A stretch of DNA of 64,000 nucleotides from Allobosea sp. WAO (GCF_001509835.1 NZ_JXTJ01000010.1:62001-126000), one strand, 5' to 3'; counted from the first letter of the stretch, positions 7,727-19,853 are shown. The notes: generated from the sequence alone by a model not told the origin. Translations and numbers: made by a program.

Positions 7727-10700
7727 TCAGAACCGCAGCGCTGCGCGCAGCGAAGCGGTCTGGCCGGTGTAGCGGTCAGCGGCGCGCAGGCTGTACTCGG
7801 CGCGCAGCTCGAAGCCGCCTTTGGTCTGCAGTTCGAGGCCGGCAGTCAGGTTGCCATAGACGTCGGGCGCGCCGGTCGTGATCCGGAACGGGGCGATGCC
7901 GCTCGCGGCGAACTCGCTGAGCTGCATGCGCGCCGTCCAGTCGCTGCCCGCCAGGAAGCTGACGCCAAGGGTCGCGTAGGGCCGCAGGATGGTGTCGTTG
8001 GGAAGGTCGATGCGGCCGCCGATTTCGAGTGCGGGGGTCACCATGAGGTTCGCCCGGCCGGTTGTCTGGGCCGACAGGTTGAACAGCCCGGCGCCGCTTT
8101 CGCGATAGGCCTGCTGGTGGGCATAGCCGAGGTCGAAATCGACCAGCGGCCGCAGGTACCAGTTCGGGAAGGCGAACTCGTAGGCGGCGCGCAGCCGGGC
8201 GCCGACATGCAGGAACTGCGGCTCGCTTCGCGCCAGGCCGGCAAAGCCCGGCACCAGCACCTGCCGCTTCATCTCGTTGCTTTCATAGCCGGCGCGCAGG
8301 CCAGCGGCGAAAAGCCAGGGGCCAACCTGCCGCTTCAGCGCGAGGCCGCCGCTGACGGTGTGGCTGGTCGTCGCGACCACCGAACCATCCGATTTCGTGT
8401 CGCCTGCCATGTAGCTCAGTGAGCCGCCGAGGAACCAGTTGGGCGCGATCTGCTTCTGCGCGCCGATCTGATAGGTCGACATCAGCGCGCGATAGCCGCT
8501 GTCGTCGCGGCTGCCGCCGCGATCGAGACGGTTGCCCGTCACCCGGCCCCAGACGCATTCCCCCTCGTTGCGCTGCGTGCTGCCATCGGCGAAATAGGGG
8601 CAGCTCATCAGGCTGTTGAAGAAGCCGTAGGAGTGATGCGCCTGTGCCGAAAGCCGGCTATGCGCGGAATCATTGGCCATGCCGCCCAGCATGCCGGCGT
8701 AGCTCGAGGCATCCTTCAGGCGGGCGAAATAGGTGAAGAGGGGAGCCGCGCCGGTATGGCCGGAATCCCACAGCGCCTGCAGATAATTCGCGAGGTTCGC
8801 CTGGTCGGAGGCGAAGGTTGCGCCTGCCCTGGCGAAATTGCCCTGCGGCGACACCGACAGGTCGCGCCCATCCGGGCTGAAGCGCAGCGTGTAGCTGATC
8901 GGGAGGCCTTCCAGATCGCCGGTCTTGGCCGAGAAACCCTGCACGCCATGGTCGAAATGCGCGATCGGCAGCGAGTAGCCCTTCAGCGGGTTTCGGGTGT
9001 CGAACTCGATCTCGCCGCCGAACTGCGTCGCGCCGCTGACCGATAGGACGTCGCTCTTTCCGCCTCGGAAATCGAGTCCGAAGATTGTCGTGCCGCTGGC
9101 GGTCTGGACGAACTGCCCGGTCAGGCGGGTCGTATCGTATTGTCCGGCGATCGGCGCGGTCAGGTCCATGTAGCCGGAATTGGTCAGGACGCCGCCATTC
9201 TTGCCGAGGAAGATCGTCGTTCCCGGGCTGAAGTCGCCATTGTTCACGATGGTGTTCAGCGGACCGAAGGACGTGTCCACCGCGAGCCGGACATCACCGT
9301 CGAGCGTGCCTCCCTGCGCATTGGTCACGCTGGTGGGGCCGGAAGTGACGATGGCGACGCCGCCGAGCGAGGCGATGGTTCCGGCGTTCGTAATCGTCGT
9401 GTTGCCGGTCGTGCTGGTGACGATGGCGGCGCCGCGCGGACCGCTGCCGCCTCGAACGCTCGAACCGCCCCCCACCGAGACGTTGATGTCGCCGCCGTTC
9501 GGTCCCGTGGCGCCTTCGCCGCGGCTGATCGCGTAGATGCCGGGGGAGTTTGCGCCATAGGCTGTGACCGCCGCCGCCTTGTCGACGCTGATCGTGATCG
9601 CGCCGGCCGCATCGCCGGCGCCCGAGGCCGCGCGCCGCGCTAGGATGCCCTGATCGGTGAGAGCGCCGCCATTGGCGAGGCTGATCGCCAGGATCGCCGG
9701 GGCGTTGGCGCCGTGCGTTACGACGCCGGGAACCCTGGATCGGCCGTCGAGATAGCCGATGCCGGTGACGTTGACGGTGACATGGCCGCCAGCACCCGAG
9801 CCGCCCGTGCCGCCATCCCTGATCAGGCCGAGATCGTAGCTCGCCGAGGCCATGTCGCCGGCAAGGCCACCGCCACCGCCGATGCTCTGGGCGAGGACGC
9901 CGACGGCGCCGTCGCCCATGGTCTGCACCTGGCCGTTGACCGCGAGGCTCACCGCACCGCCTGCACCGGCGGCCGGATTCGACGGATTGACGAGCGTGAT
10001 CAGGCCCGGCGCGGCTGTAAGGGCGGCCACGCCGCCACCGCCGCCGATGCTCTGGGCGAGGACGCCGATCGCGTTGCGACCTTCCGTGGCGACGAGGCCG
10101 CCGGTTGCGAGTGTGACGCCGACCGCGCCGCCATCGCCCCTGGCGCTGGCGCTGGCGCCCAACGTCACCTTGGTCGGCGTGTCGAGAAGCCCGTCGCCGG
10201 CGGCCGCGACGGCATAGCCGCCGCCATTGCCGATGCTCTGGGCGAGGACGCCGAAGGCGGCGCCGCCCGACGTGGTGATCGTGCCCGCGATATCGTTCTT
10301 CACGGTGCCGCCATGGGACGTGCCCGAGCCGCCGGTCGCGCCAAGCGCGTAGGTCGGCGCGAGGGCCGGGGCCTCGGAGGTCTTGGGCAGGACGAACAGA
10401 TGAGCCCCGCCGCCGTTCGAGATGCTCTGGGCCAGGACGCCATGCGACAGGACCCCGCGCGTCGCGATACTGCCTGATGTCGTGACCGTGACGTCGCCGC
10501 CGGCGCCGGTGGCTCCGTCCGCGCCCATCTTGACCTCGCCGCTGCCGCCGAGGGTTCCGGTCAGGACATTGCCGCCGCCACCGAATATCTCGGCGCTCTT
10601 GCCGCCGCCGCCGCCGATGCTCTGCGCGAGAACGCCGGAGGAGCCCGCGCCGCCGGTCGTGACCGTGCCGGCATTGTCGACCGTGACCAGACCGCCGGCG

Positions 10701-13700
10701 CCGCCGCCGCCGCCCTTGCCACCATGCTGGAAGGTGAGGTTGAGGGTCGCTCCGGCAAGCGTCGGCGCGGCGTGCGCACCATTGCCGCCGCCGCCGCCGA
10801 TGCTCTGGGCGAGGATGCCGTCCGACGCATCGCCCTTGGTGGAGATGCTGCCGCCGGCGCCGTTGGTGACCGTCACGGCTCCGCCCGTTCCGGCAGCGCC
10901 GCCGGAGCCGCCGATGTTGACGTTGGTAGTGGCGGAGAGCTTGAACGGCAGGATGTTGCGGAGAATGTCGAGCATCGCCGACCCTTCCGGCGAGACGTCG
11001 AGATCACCGTTCTCCTTGCCGAAGCCGCCGCCATTGCCGCCGCCGCCGCCGATGCTCTGGGCGACGATGCCCGCCGCAGCGTGGCCAGCGGTCGTGATCG
11101 CTCCGCTGTTGGTGACCGTGACGGCGCCGCCATCGCCGCCGGCGCCCCCCGAGCCGCCGACGCCGATATTCGCGCCGAACGACAGCGAGAATTTCTTGTA
11201 GCTGCTGGCATTGCCCAGGAACTTGGTCAGGGTGTCGTTGAGCGCGGTAAGGTAGGCGGCCTGCATGCCGGCATAGGCATGGCCGCCCTTGCCGCCGCCG
11301 CCGCCGACGCTCTGCGCCTCGATGCCGGCGGAACCCGCGCCGCTCGTCGTGATCGGCCCTGTGCTGGAGACGCTGACCGTGCCGCCATGATTGCCGCTGC
11401 CGCCGCTGCCGCCGATCGAGACGGAGGCGTTGACGCTGGGCGAGAAGTCGGGGTTGTCCCAGCCTTCCGAGCCGAATTTTCGCAGGAAGGTGACGAGCTT
11501 GCCGAGGGCGCTGGCATCGCCGACCAGCGAGTTGAAGGTATCGCCGGTGAGGCGTTCCGCATTGCCGCCCGAGCCGCCGCCGCCGCCGATGCTCTGTGCG
11601 AGGATCGCGGTCGCATCGGCGCCGCCGGTGATGACCGTGCCGCTGTTCGTCACGCTGACAGCGCCGCCGATATTGCCCGATCCGCCCTTGCCGCCGACAT
11701 TCACCGCGCCGCTGAGGGTGGGGATCGACGAGGCGAGGCCCGCTGCGTTGCCGCCCGAGCCGCCTCCGCCGCCGGTGCTCTGCGCCTGCACGCCATACGC
11801 CCCGTCACCACGGGTGACGATGCTGCCGCCATTGCTGACGGTAACGGTGCCGCCGCGGCCGCCGCCACCGCCGGTACCGCCGACAGCAACGCTGAAATTG
11901 CCGGTGATCTTGGTCGCGACGCTCGGGTCGAGTCCCTTCGGCGGCAGCGAGCCCAGCGTGACCAGGCTCATCGTGTTGCCGCCCGAGCCGCCGCCGCCGC
12001 CGACGCTCAATGCCGCGATGCCCGCGGCATGGGCGCCGCCCGTCACCATCGACGGCGGAGCGTCTTCTCCCGTTACGTCCACGACATTGTCGACCGTGAC
12101 CGTGCCGCCATCGCCGCCGGAGCCGCCCTTGCCGCCCACTGCGGTGGAGACGGCGAGCGAGGCTCCTGTCGCCAGCAGCACGCTGTGCGCGATCGCCGAG
12201 CCGCCGGAACCGCCACCGCCGCCGATGCTTTTGGCGAAGATGGCGGTCGCATTGTCGCCGGCCGTGGCGACCCCGCCATTGTTCGTCACGATCACGGCGC
12301 CGCCTGCACCGCCGGAGCCGCCGGCTCCGCCGACCACCGTGTTGACACCGAGGCCCGAGGGGTAATTCGGCGGAGCGACGCCAATGGTGAGCTGGTCGGA
12401 GCTGGCGGCTCCGCCCGCGCCGCCGCCGCCGCCGATCGACTGGGCGTCGAGGCCGATGCTGCCGGTTCCGAGCGTCGAGATGATGCCGACAGGGCCATTG
12501 AAAATAGTCACCGAACCGCCGGAGCCGCCGCCGCCGCCATCGCCGCCGACCGCCGTCGCCACATTCACGAGCGCGCCGGCCGTCGTCATGTCGACGGGGC
12601 CGCCCTTGCCGCCGGAGCCGCCGATGCTGTGCGCCAGGATCGCGGTGGCCTGCGCCCCTTCGGTCGTGACGTTCCCTTCATTCTCGACCTTCACGGCGCC
12701 GCCATTGCCGGTGCCGCTGCCGTGCGTGGCATCGCCGCCAATGCCGACGCTGACGACCGGAAGCACGTTGACGGAGAACGAATAGGTGCCGCCGGCGTTG
12801 CCGCCGCCGCCGCCGATCGACTTGGCGTCGATGCCGGTGCTGCCGGCGCCCTTCGTCAGGATGGTCAGGTTCGTGTCATTGATGACCTGGACGTTGCCGC
12901 CATGGCCTGCGGCGCCGCCCTTGCCGCCGATGGCGACGTTGACGAAGCTGACGCCGATCAGGCGGGCCTGGTTGGCGTTGCCGCCGCCACCGCCGATGCT
13001 GTGCGCGACGATGCCGGCGGCATCCTTGCCGAGCGTCGTCAGGTTGTCGGCATTCAGGGCGGTGACGGCACCGCCGTCGCCGGCCGCGCCACCGCTGCCG
13101 CCGAGGCTGACGCCGACGCCGTAGGGAATGCCCGGCGTCGCGAGCGAGCCGCCGCCGATGCCGCCGCCGCCGCCGATGCTCAGGGCCATGAGCCCATTCG
13201 CGCCGTCACCTTTGGTCTGGACCGATGCGTAGTTGGTCAGCGAGATCACACCGCCGCTGCCGGCATTGCCGCCCTTGCCGCCGATCGAGACAATGCCGCC
13301 GCTGGCCGAACCGGCCGAGGCGCCGCCACCGCCGAGGCTCTGCGCCACGATGCCGTGCGAGCCGATGCCGAAGGTCGAGATCGCGCCGCTGTTGGTGATG
13401 CGCAGGTCTTGTTCGGCGCCGCCGCGGCCGCCGGCGCCGCCCTTCGAGTAGATGATGCCGGAATCCGAGCCGCCGGCGCCGCCGAGTCCCCCAGCGACGA
13501 TCGCGTTGATGCCGATCGAGTTGGTGCCGCGCGTCTCGATGCCGATCGCGCTGTCGATGGTGATGCTGCCGCTGGAGCCGCCATTGCCACCGGCCTTGCC
13601 GGTCTGCGGGTTGCCGGGATGGCTCGATCCGCCATGGCCGCCATTGCCGCCGGTGCTCGTCGCGAATACGGCGTCGACGCCATCCCCAGTGATGGTGATC

Positions 13701-14782
13701 CGGCCTTGCCCGAGGGTCAGCGCGATGTTGCCGCCGGCGCTGCCATAGCCGCCCGGTGTCTGGTAGTCGTCGCCATTGCTGTCCTGCGCGGCGCTCCCGC
13801 CGCCGCCGCCGCGGCTTTCGGCATGGATGCCATAGCGCCGCGACTGGATCGTGCCGGAGAAGTTCAGGCTGATCGTGCCACCCAGCCCGCCGTCGCCGCC
13901 GCTCCGCGGCCAGCCGCCGCCGCCATCTCCCGCGCTGTTGCCGCCAGTGCCGCCATTGGCGCTCAAGGTGATCGCGCCGTCGCCGCCGGCACTCGCGGTG
14001 GTCAGGTTGCCGGAGATGCTGGCGATGATCTGACCGCCATTGCCGCCGGCGCCTCCGCGCGGGTTGTGCGCGACCGGCCGGATCGCACCATTGGCGCCGT
14101 TGCCGCCGCGCACATTGACCCTGACGCCGCCGGCCTGCGTCGCCGTGGTGATGCCGCTGAGATCGACGACGACGACACCGCCGGCAGCGCCCGAGCCGCG
14201 GTCGCGCCCGTCATAATCGTTCTCGGCCGCATTGATCGCCGCGGGGCCGCCATTGCCGCCCCGCGCCCAGATGTCGATGCCATAGCCGGCATTGTTGATG
14301 ACGGTCGTGCCGGTCCCGTGGACGTGCAGCCCACCGCCCGGCCCGCCATTGCCGCCCCAGCCATAGCTCGGCCGGGAACGGTCGCCCCAGCCGCCGTCGC
14401 CGCCATTGCTGGCGACCGTCGCGGCGGCCGATCCGTTGGCGTGGACGGTGGTGGGCAGGGTGACGATCCCGCTGCTCCCATAGTCACCCCATTGCCCGTC
14501 ACCGCCGAGATAGTTGTTGCCGCCATGGCCGTCGGAACCGGCGGCGCCGGAGATGCTGAAACAAAAGCCTCCGGGCAGGGCAGGGCAGTCCGCTTGCGCC
14601 GGGGTGATTGCTGCGAGGGCCATCGAACCCACCAGGGCCGTGAGCGCAAGATGGGAGACCGAAAGGCGAAATTCCCTGGCGCGCGAGCGGGCACGGGATT
14701 GGGGCCCGCTGCGCCCCGCGGCGCGGCCTGCAACTCCGTCCTGTCTCATAGGCCCAGCCCCGAATCGTCGTTGCGTCGCCAC
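7727..14782 (-). CDS. giant glycine-repeat autotransporter (type Va secretion)
   Basis: A 2351-aa cell-surface protein. A basic extended N-terminal region leads to a signal hydrophobic core (LALTALVGSMALAAITP) with cleavage likely near AQA. The passenger (~residues 65-1950) is extremely Gly/Ser/Asn/Ala rich and contains about 20 repeats built on AxSIGGGGGxxG, each followed by a short beta-rich segment with VTVTNSG-like strands, as expected of a right-handed beta-helix. The last ~290 residues form an autotransporter beta-barrel (CVWGRVTGNRLDR, QIGAQKQIAPNWFLGGSLSY) ending in ...RAALRF with the canonical terminal Phe. Such proteins export their own passenger across the outer membrane; adhesion or biofilm roles are usual but not shown here. 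A second in-frame Met lies 11 residues in. The gene follows a GAF-LytTR regulator on the same strand. Confidence 0.93.
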   Translation of the reverse strand: MATQRRFGAGPMRQDGVAGRAAGRSGPQSRARSRAREFRLSVSHLALTALVGSMALAAITPAQADCPALPGGFCFSISGAAGSDGHGGNNYLGGDGQWGDYGSSGIVTLPTTVHANGSAAATVASNGGDGGWGDRSRPSYGWGGNGGPGGGLHVHGTGTTVINNAGYGIDIWARGGNGGPAAINAAENDYDGRDRGSGAAGGVVVVDLSGITTATQAGGVRVNVRGGNGANGAIRPVAHNPRGGAGGNGGQIIASISGNLTTASAGGDGAITLSANGGTGGNSAGDGGGGWPRSGGDGGLGGTISLNFSGTIQSRRYGIHAESRGGGGGSAAQDSNGDDYQTPGGYGSAGGNIALTLGQGRITITGDGVDAVFATSTGGNGGHGGSSHPGNPQTGKAGGNGGSSGSITIDSAIGIETRGTNSIGINAIVAGGLGGAGGSDSGIIYSKGGAGGRGGAEQDLRITNSGAISTFGIGSHGIVAQSLGGGGASAGSASGGIVSIGGKGGNAGSGGVISLTNYASVQTKGDGANGLMALSIGGGGGIGGGSLATPGIPYGVGVSLGGSGGAAGDGGAVTALNADNLTTLGKDAAGIVAHSIGGGGGNANQARLIGVSFVNVAIGGKGGAAGHGGNVQVINDTNLTILTKGAGSTGIDAKSIGGGGGNAGGTYSFSVNVLPVVSVGIGGDATHGSGTGNGGAVKVENEGNVTTEGAQATAILAHSIGGSGGKGGPVDMTTAGALVNVATAVGGDGGGGGSGGSVTIFNGPVGIISTLGTGSIGLDAQSIGGGGGAGGAASSDQLTIGVAPPNYPSGLGVNTVVGGAGGSGGAGGAVIVTNNGGVATAGDNATAIFAKSIGGGGGSGGSAIAHSVLLATGASLAVSTAVGGKGGSGGDGGTVTVDNVVDVTGEDAPPSMVTGGAHAAGIAALSVGGGGGSGGNTMSLVTLGSLPPKGLDPSVATKITGNFSVAVGGTGGGGGRGGTVTVSNGGSIVTRGDGAYGVQAQSTGGGGGSGGNAAGLASSIPTLSGAVNVGGKGGSGNIGGAVSVTNSGTVITGGADATAILAQSIGGGGGSGGNAERLTGDTFNSLVGDASALGKLVTFLRKFGSEGWDNPDFSPSVNASVSIGGSGGSGNHGGTVSVSSTGPITTSGAGSAGIEAQSVGGGGGKGGHAYAGMQAAYLTALNDTLTKFLGNASSYKKFSLSFGANIGVGGSGGAGGDGGAVTVTNSGAITTAGHAAAGIVAQSIGGGGGNGGGFGKENGDLDVSPEGSAMLDILRNILPFKLSATTNVNIGGSGGAAGTGGAVTVTNGAGGSISTKGDASDGILAQSIGGGGGNGAHAAPTLAGATLNLTFQHGGKGGGGGAGGLVTVDNAGTVTTGGAGSSGVLAQSIGGGGGKSAEIFGGGGNVLTGTLGGSGEVKMGADGATGAGGDVTVTTSGSIATRGVLSHGVLAQSISNGGGAHLFVLPKTSEAPALAPTYALGATGGSGTSHGGTVKNDIAGTITTSGGAAFGVLAQSIGNGGGYAVAAAGDGLLDTPTKVTLGASASARGDGGAVGVTLATGGLVATEGRNAIGVLAQSIGGGGGVAALTAAPGLITLVNPSNPAAGAGGAVSLAVNGQVQTMGDGAVGVLAQSIGGGGGLAGDMASASYDLGLIRDGGTGGSGAGGHVTVNVTGIGYLDGRSRVPGVVTHGANAPAILAISLANGGALTDQGILARRAASGAGDAAGAITISVDKAAAVTAYGANSPGIYAISRGEGATGPNGGDINVSVGGGSSVRGGSGPRGAAIVTSTTGNTTITNAGTIASLGGVAIVTSGPTSVTNAQGGTLDGDVRLAVDTSFGPLNTIVNNGDFSPGTTIFLGKNGGVLTNSGYMDLTAPIAGQYDTTRLTGQFVQTASGTTIFGLDFRGGKSDVLSVSGATQFGGEIEFDTRNPLKGYSLPIAHFDHGVQGFSAKTGDLEGLPISYTLRFSPDGRDLSVSPQGNFARAGATFASDQANLANYLQALWDSGHTGAAPLFTYFARLKDASSYAGMLGGMANDSAHSRLSAQAHHSYGFFNSLMSCPYFADGSTQRNEGECVWGRVTGNRLDRGGSRDDSGYRALMSTYQIGAQKQIAPNWFLGGSLSYMAGDTKSDGSVVATTSHTVSGGLALKRQVGPWLFAAGLRAGYESNEMKRQVLVPGFAGLARSEPQFLHVGARLRAAYEFAFPNWYLRPLVDFDLGYAHQQAYRESGAGLFNLSAQTTGRANLMVTPALEIGGRIDLPNDTILRPYATLGVSFLAGSDWTARMQLSEFAASGIAPFRITTGAPDVYGNLTAGLELQTKGGFELRAEYSLRAADRYTGQTASLRAALRF
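9500..13355 (-). repeat. array of ~20 AxSIGGGGGxxG repeats inside the autotransporter passenger
   Basis: The translated passenger repeats a core of I/V-x-A-x-S-I-G-G-G-G-G about every 55-110 residues (for example VAQSLGGGG, VAHSIGGGGG, LAQSIGGGGG, LAQSISNGGG). On the DNA plus strand it appears as recurring CCGCCGCCGATGCTCTG-type blocks, for instance near 9880, 10040, 10610, 10795, 11050 and 11590. The last copies (LAISLANGG, YAISRGEGA) are the most diverged. Such near-identical GC-rich units are likely substrates for recombination and length variation, and may cause assembly errors. Confidence 0.85.
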
Positions 14783-14885
14783 GCTTCGGAAATGGTCCCA
14801 CAGCCCTGGCGCTTGGCAATCGCGTAAGGACCAATCGACATTTGGGATGGACGAACGGCGGGAGAGCGCGAAACATCGTAAACGA

Positions 14886-14901
14886 ATTCCGGCGCCGGAA
14901 T
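14886..14901. promoter_or_regulatory. 16-bp perfect palindrome between regulator and autotransporter
   Basis: ATTCCGGCGCCGGAAT is a perfect 16-bp palindrome in the 141-bp gap between the GAF-LytTR gene and the autotransporter gene, about 105 bp upstream of the latter's start. It could be a regulator binding site. LytTR proteins usually bind 9-bp direct repeats, so the partner protein is uncertain. Confidence 0.35.
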
Positions 14902-14923
14902 GCCGAGATCGTCGATGAGAGGG

Positions 14924-15844
14924 TCAGATGCCGAGGCGCGAGCGCAGTTCCTGGCGGTGCGGACGGGACACCGGCCAGGCGCGGTCGAGCGCGCGCAGCT
15001 TTACCTGCCAGCGGTCGCCGGAGGGCCGTTCGACATCCTGGACATGGAGCAGATTGACGAGCGCGGTGCGGTGGATGCGCAGGAACGAGGCCTGCGGGAC
15101 GAGCGCCAACCAGAGCGCGAGCGGGCGCAGGTCGAGCACCGAGGACCCGTCGGCGAGACAGACTTCGGTGTAATTCCGCGCCGCCCGCAGGCCGACGATC
15201 AAACTTGCTTTCACGCCATGCGCACCGCCGCGCTTGCGAAGATAGATCAGCGGTTCCAGATCCGCCTTGCCAGCGCCGGTATGCGCCGCGTCCGTGCCGC
15301 CATAGCGCGCGCTCGCGATCAGCTCGGCGCATTGGAACAGGGCCTTCACCTCGGCGCTCGACCAGCGATGCTGCGCCCTGACCGCATCGAAGCCGATGCA
15401 GGCGCGCAAGCGTCCGTCGTGGAAGACCGGCACCGACAAAACGCTCTTGTCGCCCTGCCGCAGCATCTCGACCAGCAGTGCCCGGGCCGCGCGCGGGAGC
15501 GCTTCGACGCGGTCGATCATCACCGCCTTTCCGGCGGCCAGGAACTGCTGCAGCCAGGCAATCATGGTGACCGGGGCGTCCTGCAGATCCTCGACGAAGG
15601 ATGGAATGCCTGAGCGGCACCATTCATGCGTATTGCGGAAGCGCAGCAGCTCGGCATCGTATTCGAACATCCAGGCCCGGTCGGCGGCCGCCTTGTGTCC
15701 AAGCTCTTCCAGCAGCGACGAGATCGCCGCGTCGACCGGCTGCGTCAGCAGATGCAGGGCGGATCGAAAGGCCCAGTCCGGCGCGGTGAAGGCTGCAAGG
15801 TCGTCGTGCGGCAGTGTCTGGTAGCTGGATATCAAGCTGTTCAC
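14924..15844 (-). CDS. GAF-LytTR transcriptional regulator
   Basis: A 306-aa regulator. Residues ~25-175 form a GAF domain (LLEELGHKAAADRAWMFEYD ... RLRACIGFDAVRAQHRWSSAEV), a small-molecule or redox/light sensing fold. Residues ~205-304 form a LytTR DNA-binding domain with hallmark sequence AARNYTEVCLADGSS, LALWLALVPQASFLRIHRTALVN and a C-terminal PVSRPHRQELRSRLG. No receiver or kinase domain is present, so it probably senses its ligand directly rather than by phosphorelay. It sits 141 bp upstream of and codirectional with the giant autotransporter, which makes that gene its most likely target. The target assignment is inference. Confidence 0.88.
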   Translation of the reverse strand: MNSLISSYQTLPHDDLAAFTAPDWAFRSALHLLTQPVDAAISSLLEELGHKAAADRAWMFEYDAELLRFRNTHEWCRSGIPSFVEDLQDAPVTMIAWLQQFLAAGKAVMIDRVEALPRAARALLVEMLRQGDKSVLSVPVFHDGRLRACIGFDAVRAQHRWSSAEVKALFQCAELIASARYGGTDAAHTGAGKADLEPLIYLRKRGGAHGVKASLIVGLRAARNYTEVCLADGSSVLDLRPLALWLALVPQASFLRIHRTALVNLLHVQDVERPSGDRWQVKLRALDRAWPVSRPHRQELRSRLGI

Positions 15845-15915
15845 CGCTCGCGGACGCGGCAGTCAAGCGCGTGCGCCGTCGCCTGGCAAGCCAAGGTGGC
15901 GGTGAAGGCGGCACG

Positions 15916-15952
15916 AAAAAGCGCCAGTCCCGAGCAAGCTGGGCTGGCGCTT
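15916..15952 (-). terminator. rho-independent terminator of the copper operon
   Basis: A 12-bp stem (AAGCGCCAGTCC / GGGCTGGCGCTT, one mismatch) with a 10-nt loop lies ~80 bp downstream of the copper ATPase stop. On the minus strand the stem runs directly into a TTTTTC tract, the classic intrinsic terminator layout. It separates the copper operon from the GAF-LytTR gene. Confidence 0.75.
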
Positions 15953-16030
15953 CGCTATCAGGTGCTGCGAGTTTGGAGTTCCCTCGGAGCCCGCAGGGAG
16001 GCGATGGTTCCGCCAGAGATCAGCCGGCGA

Positions 16031-18403
<2,373 letters not shown>

Positions 18404-18473
18404 CGTGCCGTCCTCCTTTTCCGCAGTGCTGTCAGGCGCAGCCGGCAGCAGCAGTGCCGGCTGCGCGTGCCTT

Positions 18474-18740
18474 TCAGCGGACGAGCTGCGGGCCGGGCGT
18501 GTAGCCGGCGGCGGTAACGATCGACTCGAGCGCCGCGAAGTCAGCGCCGCCGCGGACGCTGACCAGCTTGGAGGCAGGGTCGGCGTCGACGGACGTCCCC
18601 GGCAGCTTGCTCTCGATCGCGGTCTTGATGGTGCCGGCGCAATGGCCGCAGGTCATGTCATCGACCCGAAAGCTGATCGCGCCTTCGGGCGGTGCCGCGG
18701 TGGTCGCGGCAGTCTGGGAACGTGGCTGGCAGCAGCTCAT
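18474..18740 (-). CDS. copZ: CopZ-like HMA copper chaperone
   Basis: An 88-aa protein consisting of a heavy-metal-associated ferredoxin-like domain ([20 protein letters not shown], with Cys31 and Cys34). It presumably binds Cu(I) and passes it to the ATPase encoded next in the operon, which lacks its own HMA domain. The N-terminal tail adds a Cys pair (MSCCQ). I chose the ATG ending at 18740 (MSCCQP) because it follows an AGGA stretch and places the -10/-35 elements of the CueR-type promoter upstream. A longer in-frame start at 18812 would lie upstream of that promoter and so be excluded from the transcript. Confidence 0.88.
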   Translation of the reverse strand: MSCCQPRSQTAATTAAPPEGAISFRVDDMTCGHCAGTIKTAIESKLPGTSVDADPASKLVSVRGGADFAALESIVTAAGYTPGPQLVR

Positions 18741-18769
18741 GACTCGATGTCCTAGTTGACGATGGCAGC

Positions 18770-18800
18770 AGCCTGCACCTTCCCATAGTGGTAAGGTCAA
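18770..18800 (-). promoter_or_regulatory. CueR/MerR-type copper promoter and operator
   Basis: On the minus strand a -35 element TTGACC (18795-18800) and a -10 element CAGGCT (18770-18775) are separated by 19 bp, the over-long spacer typical of MerR-family activated promoters. The spacer holds a dyad with arms ACCTTACC and GGGAAGGT (18777-18797), closely matching known CueR operators. No merR/cueR gene is adjacent, so the regulator must be encoded elsewhere. Confidence 0.75.
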
Positions 18801-18855
18801 GGCCTTCTGCACACGCCAAGGACGACGAGCGGGTCTGCTCGCCGCCGAGCCTTCG

Positions 18856-19853
18856 TCAAGCCGTACCGGCGAGCTCCTTCTGGCGGATGCAGGCGACGCT
18901 GTGGCCGGGACCGACCTCCTCGATGTCGGGGATCGCGCTGGCGCAGGCGTCGATCACATGCGGGCAGCGCGTGCGGAAGACGCAGCCCGAGGGCGGGTTC
19001 AGCGGGCTCGGAATGTCGCCCTTGAGGATGACGCGCTCGCGTTTGGCGCCGGGGTCGGGCACCGGGGCGGCCGAGAGCAGCACCTTGGTATAGGGATGGC
19101 GCGGATTGGCGTAGACCTCCTGCGCCGGGCCCTTCTCCATGATCCGGCCGAGATAGAGCACGACGATGTCGTCGCAGAGATACTCGACCACGGAGAGGTC
19201 ATGGCTGATGAAGACCATGGTCAGGCCGAGCTCGCGTTGCAGTTCCTGGATCAGGTTGAGCACCTGCGCCTGAACCGAGACGTCGAGCGCCGAGACCGGC
19301 TCGTCGGCGATGATCAGCTCGGGCTCGACGGCGAGCGCCCGGGCGATGCCGATGCGCTGGCGCTGGCCGCCGGAGAATTCATGCGGGTAGCGCCGTGCAT
19401 GCTCGGCGTTGAGGCCGACCCGGCCGAGCAGCTCGGCGATCCGCGCCTCGCGTGCCTTGCCCTTGGCGAGGCCATGGGTGTCGATCGCCTCGCCGATGAT
19501 CTCGCCGACCCGCATGCGCGGGTTGAGGCTGGAATAGGGGTCCTGGAAGATGATCTGCAGGCGCCGGCGATAGGCGCGCAGCGCCTTCTCCGGCAGGCCG
19601 AACAGGTCGACGCCGTCAAACACGGCCTCGCCGCCGGAGGGCTCGACCAGGCGCAGAATGCAGCGCCCTACCGTGGTCTTGCCCGAGCCGGATTCACCGA
19701 CGATGCCGACGATGCTGCCGCGGCGGACCTCGAAGGAGACGTCGGAGACAGCGCGGACTTCGCCGCCGCGGGTTGAGAAGACCTTCTGGAGATTGCGGAC
19801 GGAGAGGAGCGGCGTCTCCGAAGCGACCGGGTTTGCGGGCGTGCTTGCAGCCG

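Noticed and set aside
9500-13355. Repeated GCCGCCGCCGATGCTCTG blocks that might be taken for a DNA repeat or CRISPR-like array
   Set aside because: They are codons of the in-frame protein repeat AxSIGGGGG; spacing is irregular and the intervening sequence is coding.
10724-14827. A 1367-codon open frame on the plus strand opposite the autotransporter
   Set aside because: It is the complement of the repetitive glycine-rich passenger; alanine/aspartate-rich low complexity with no motif.
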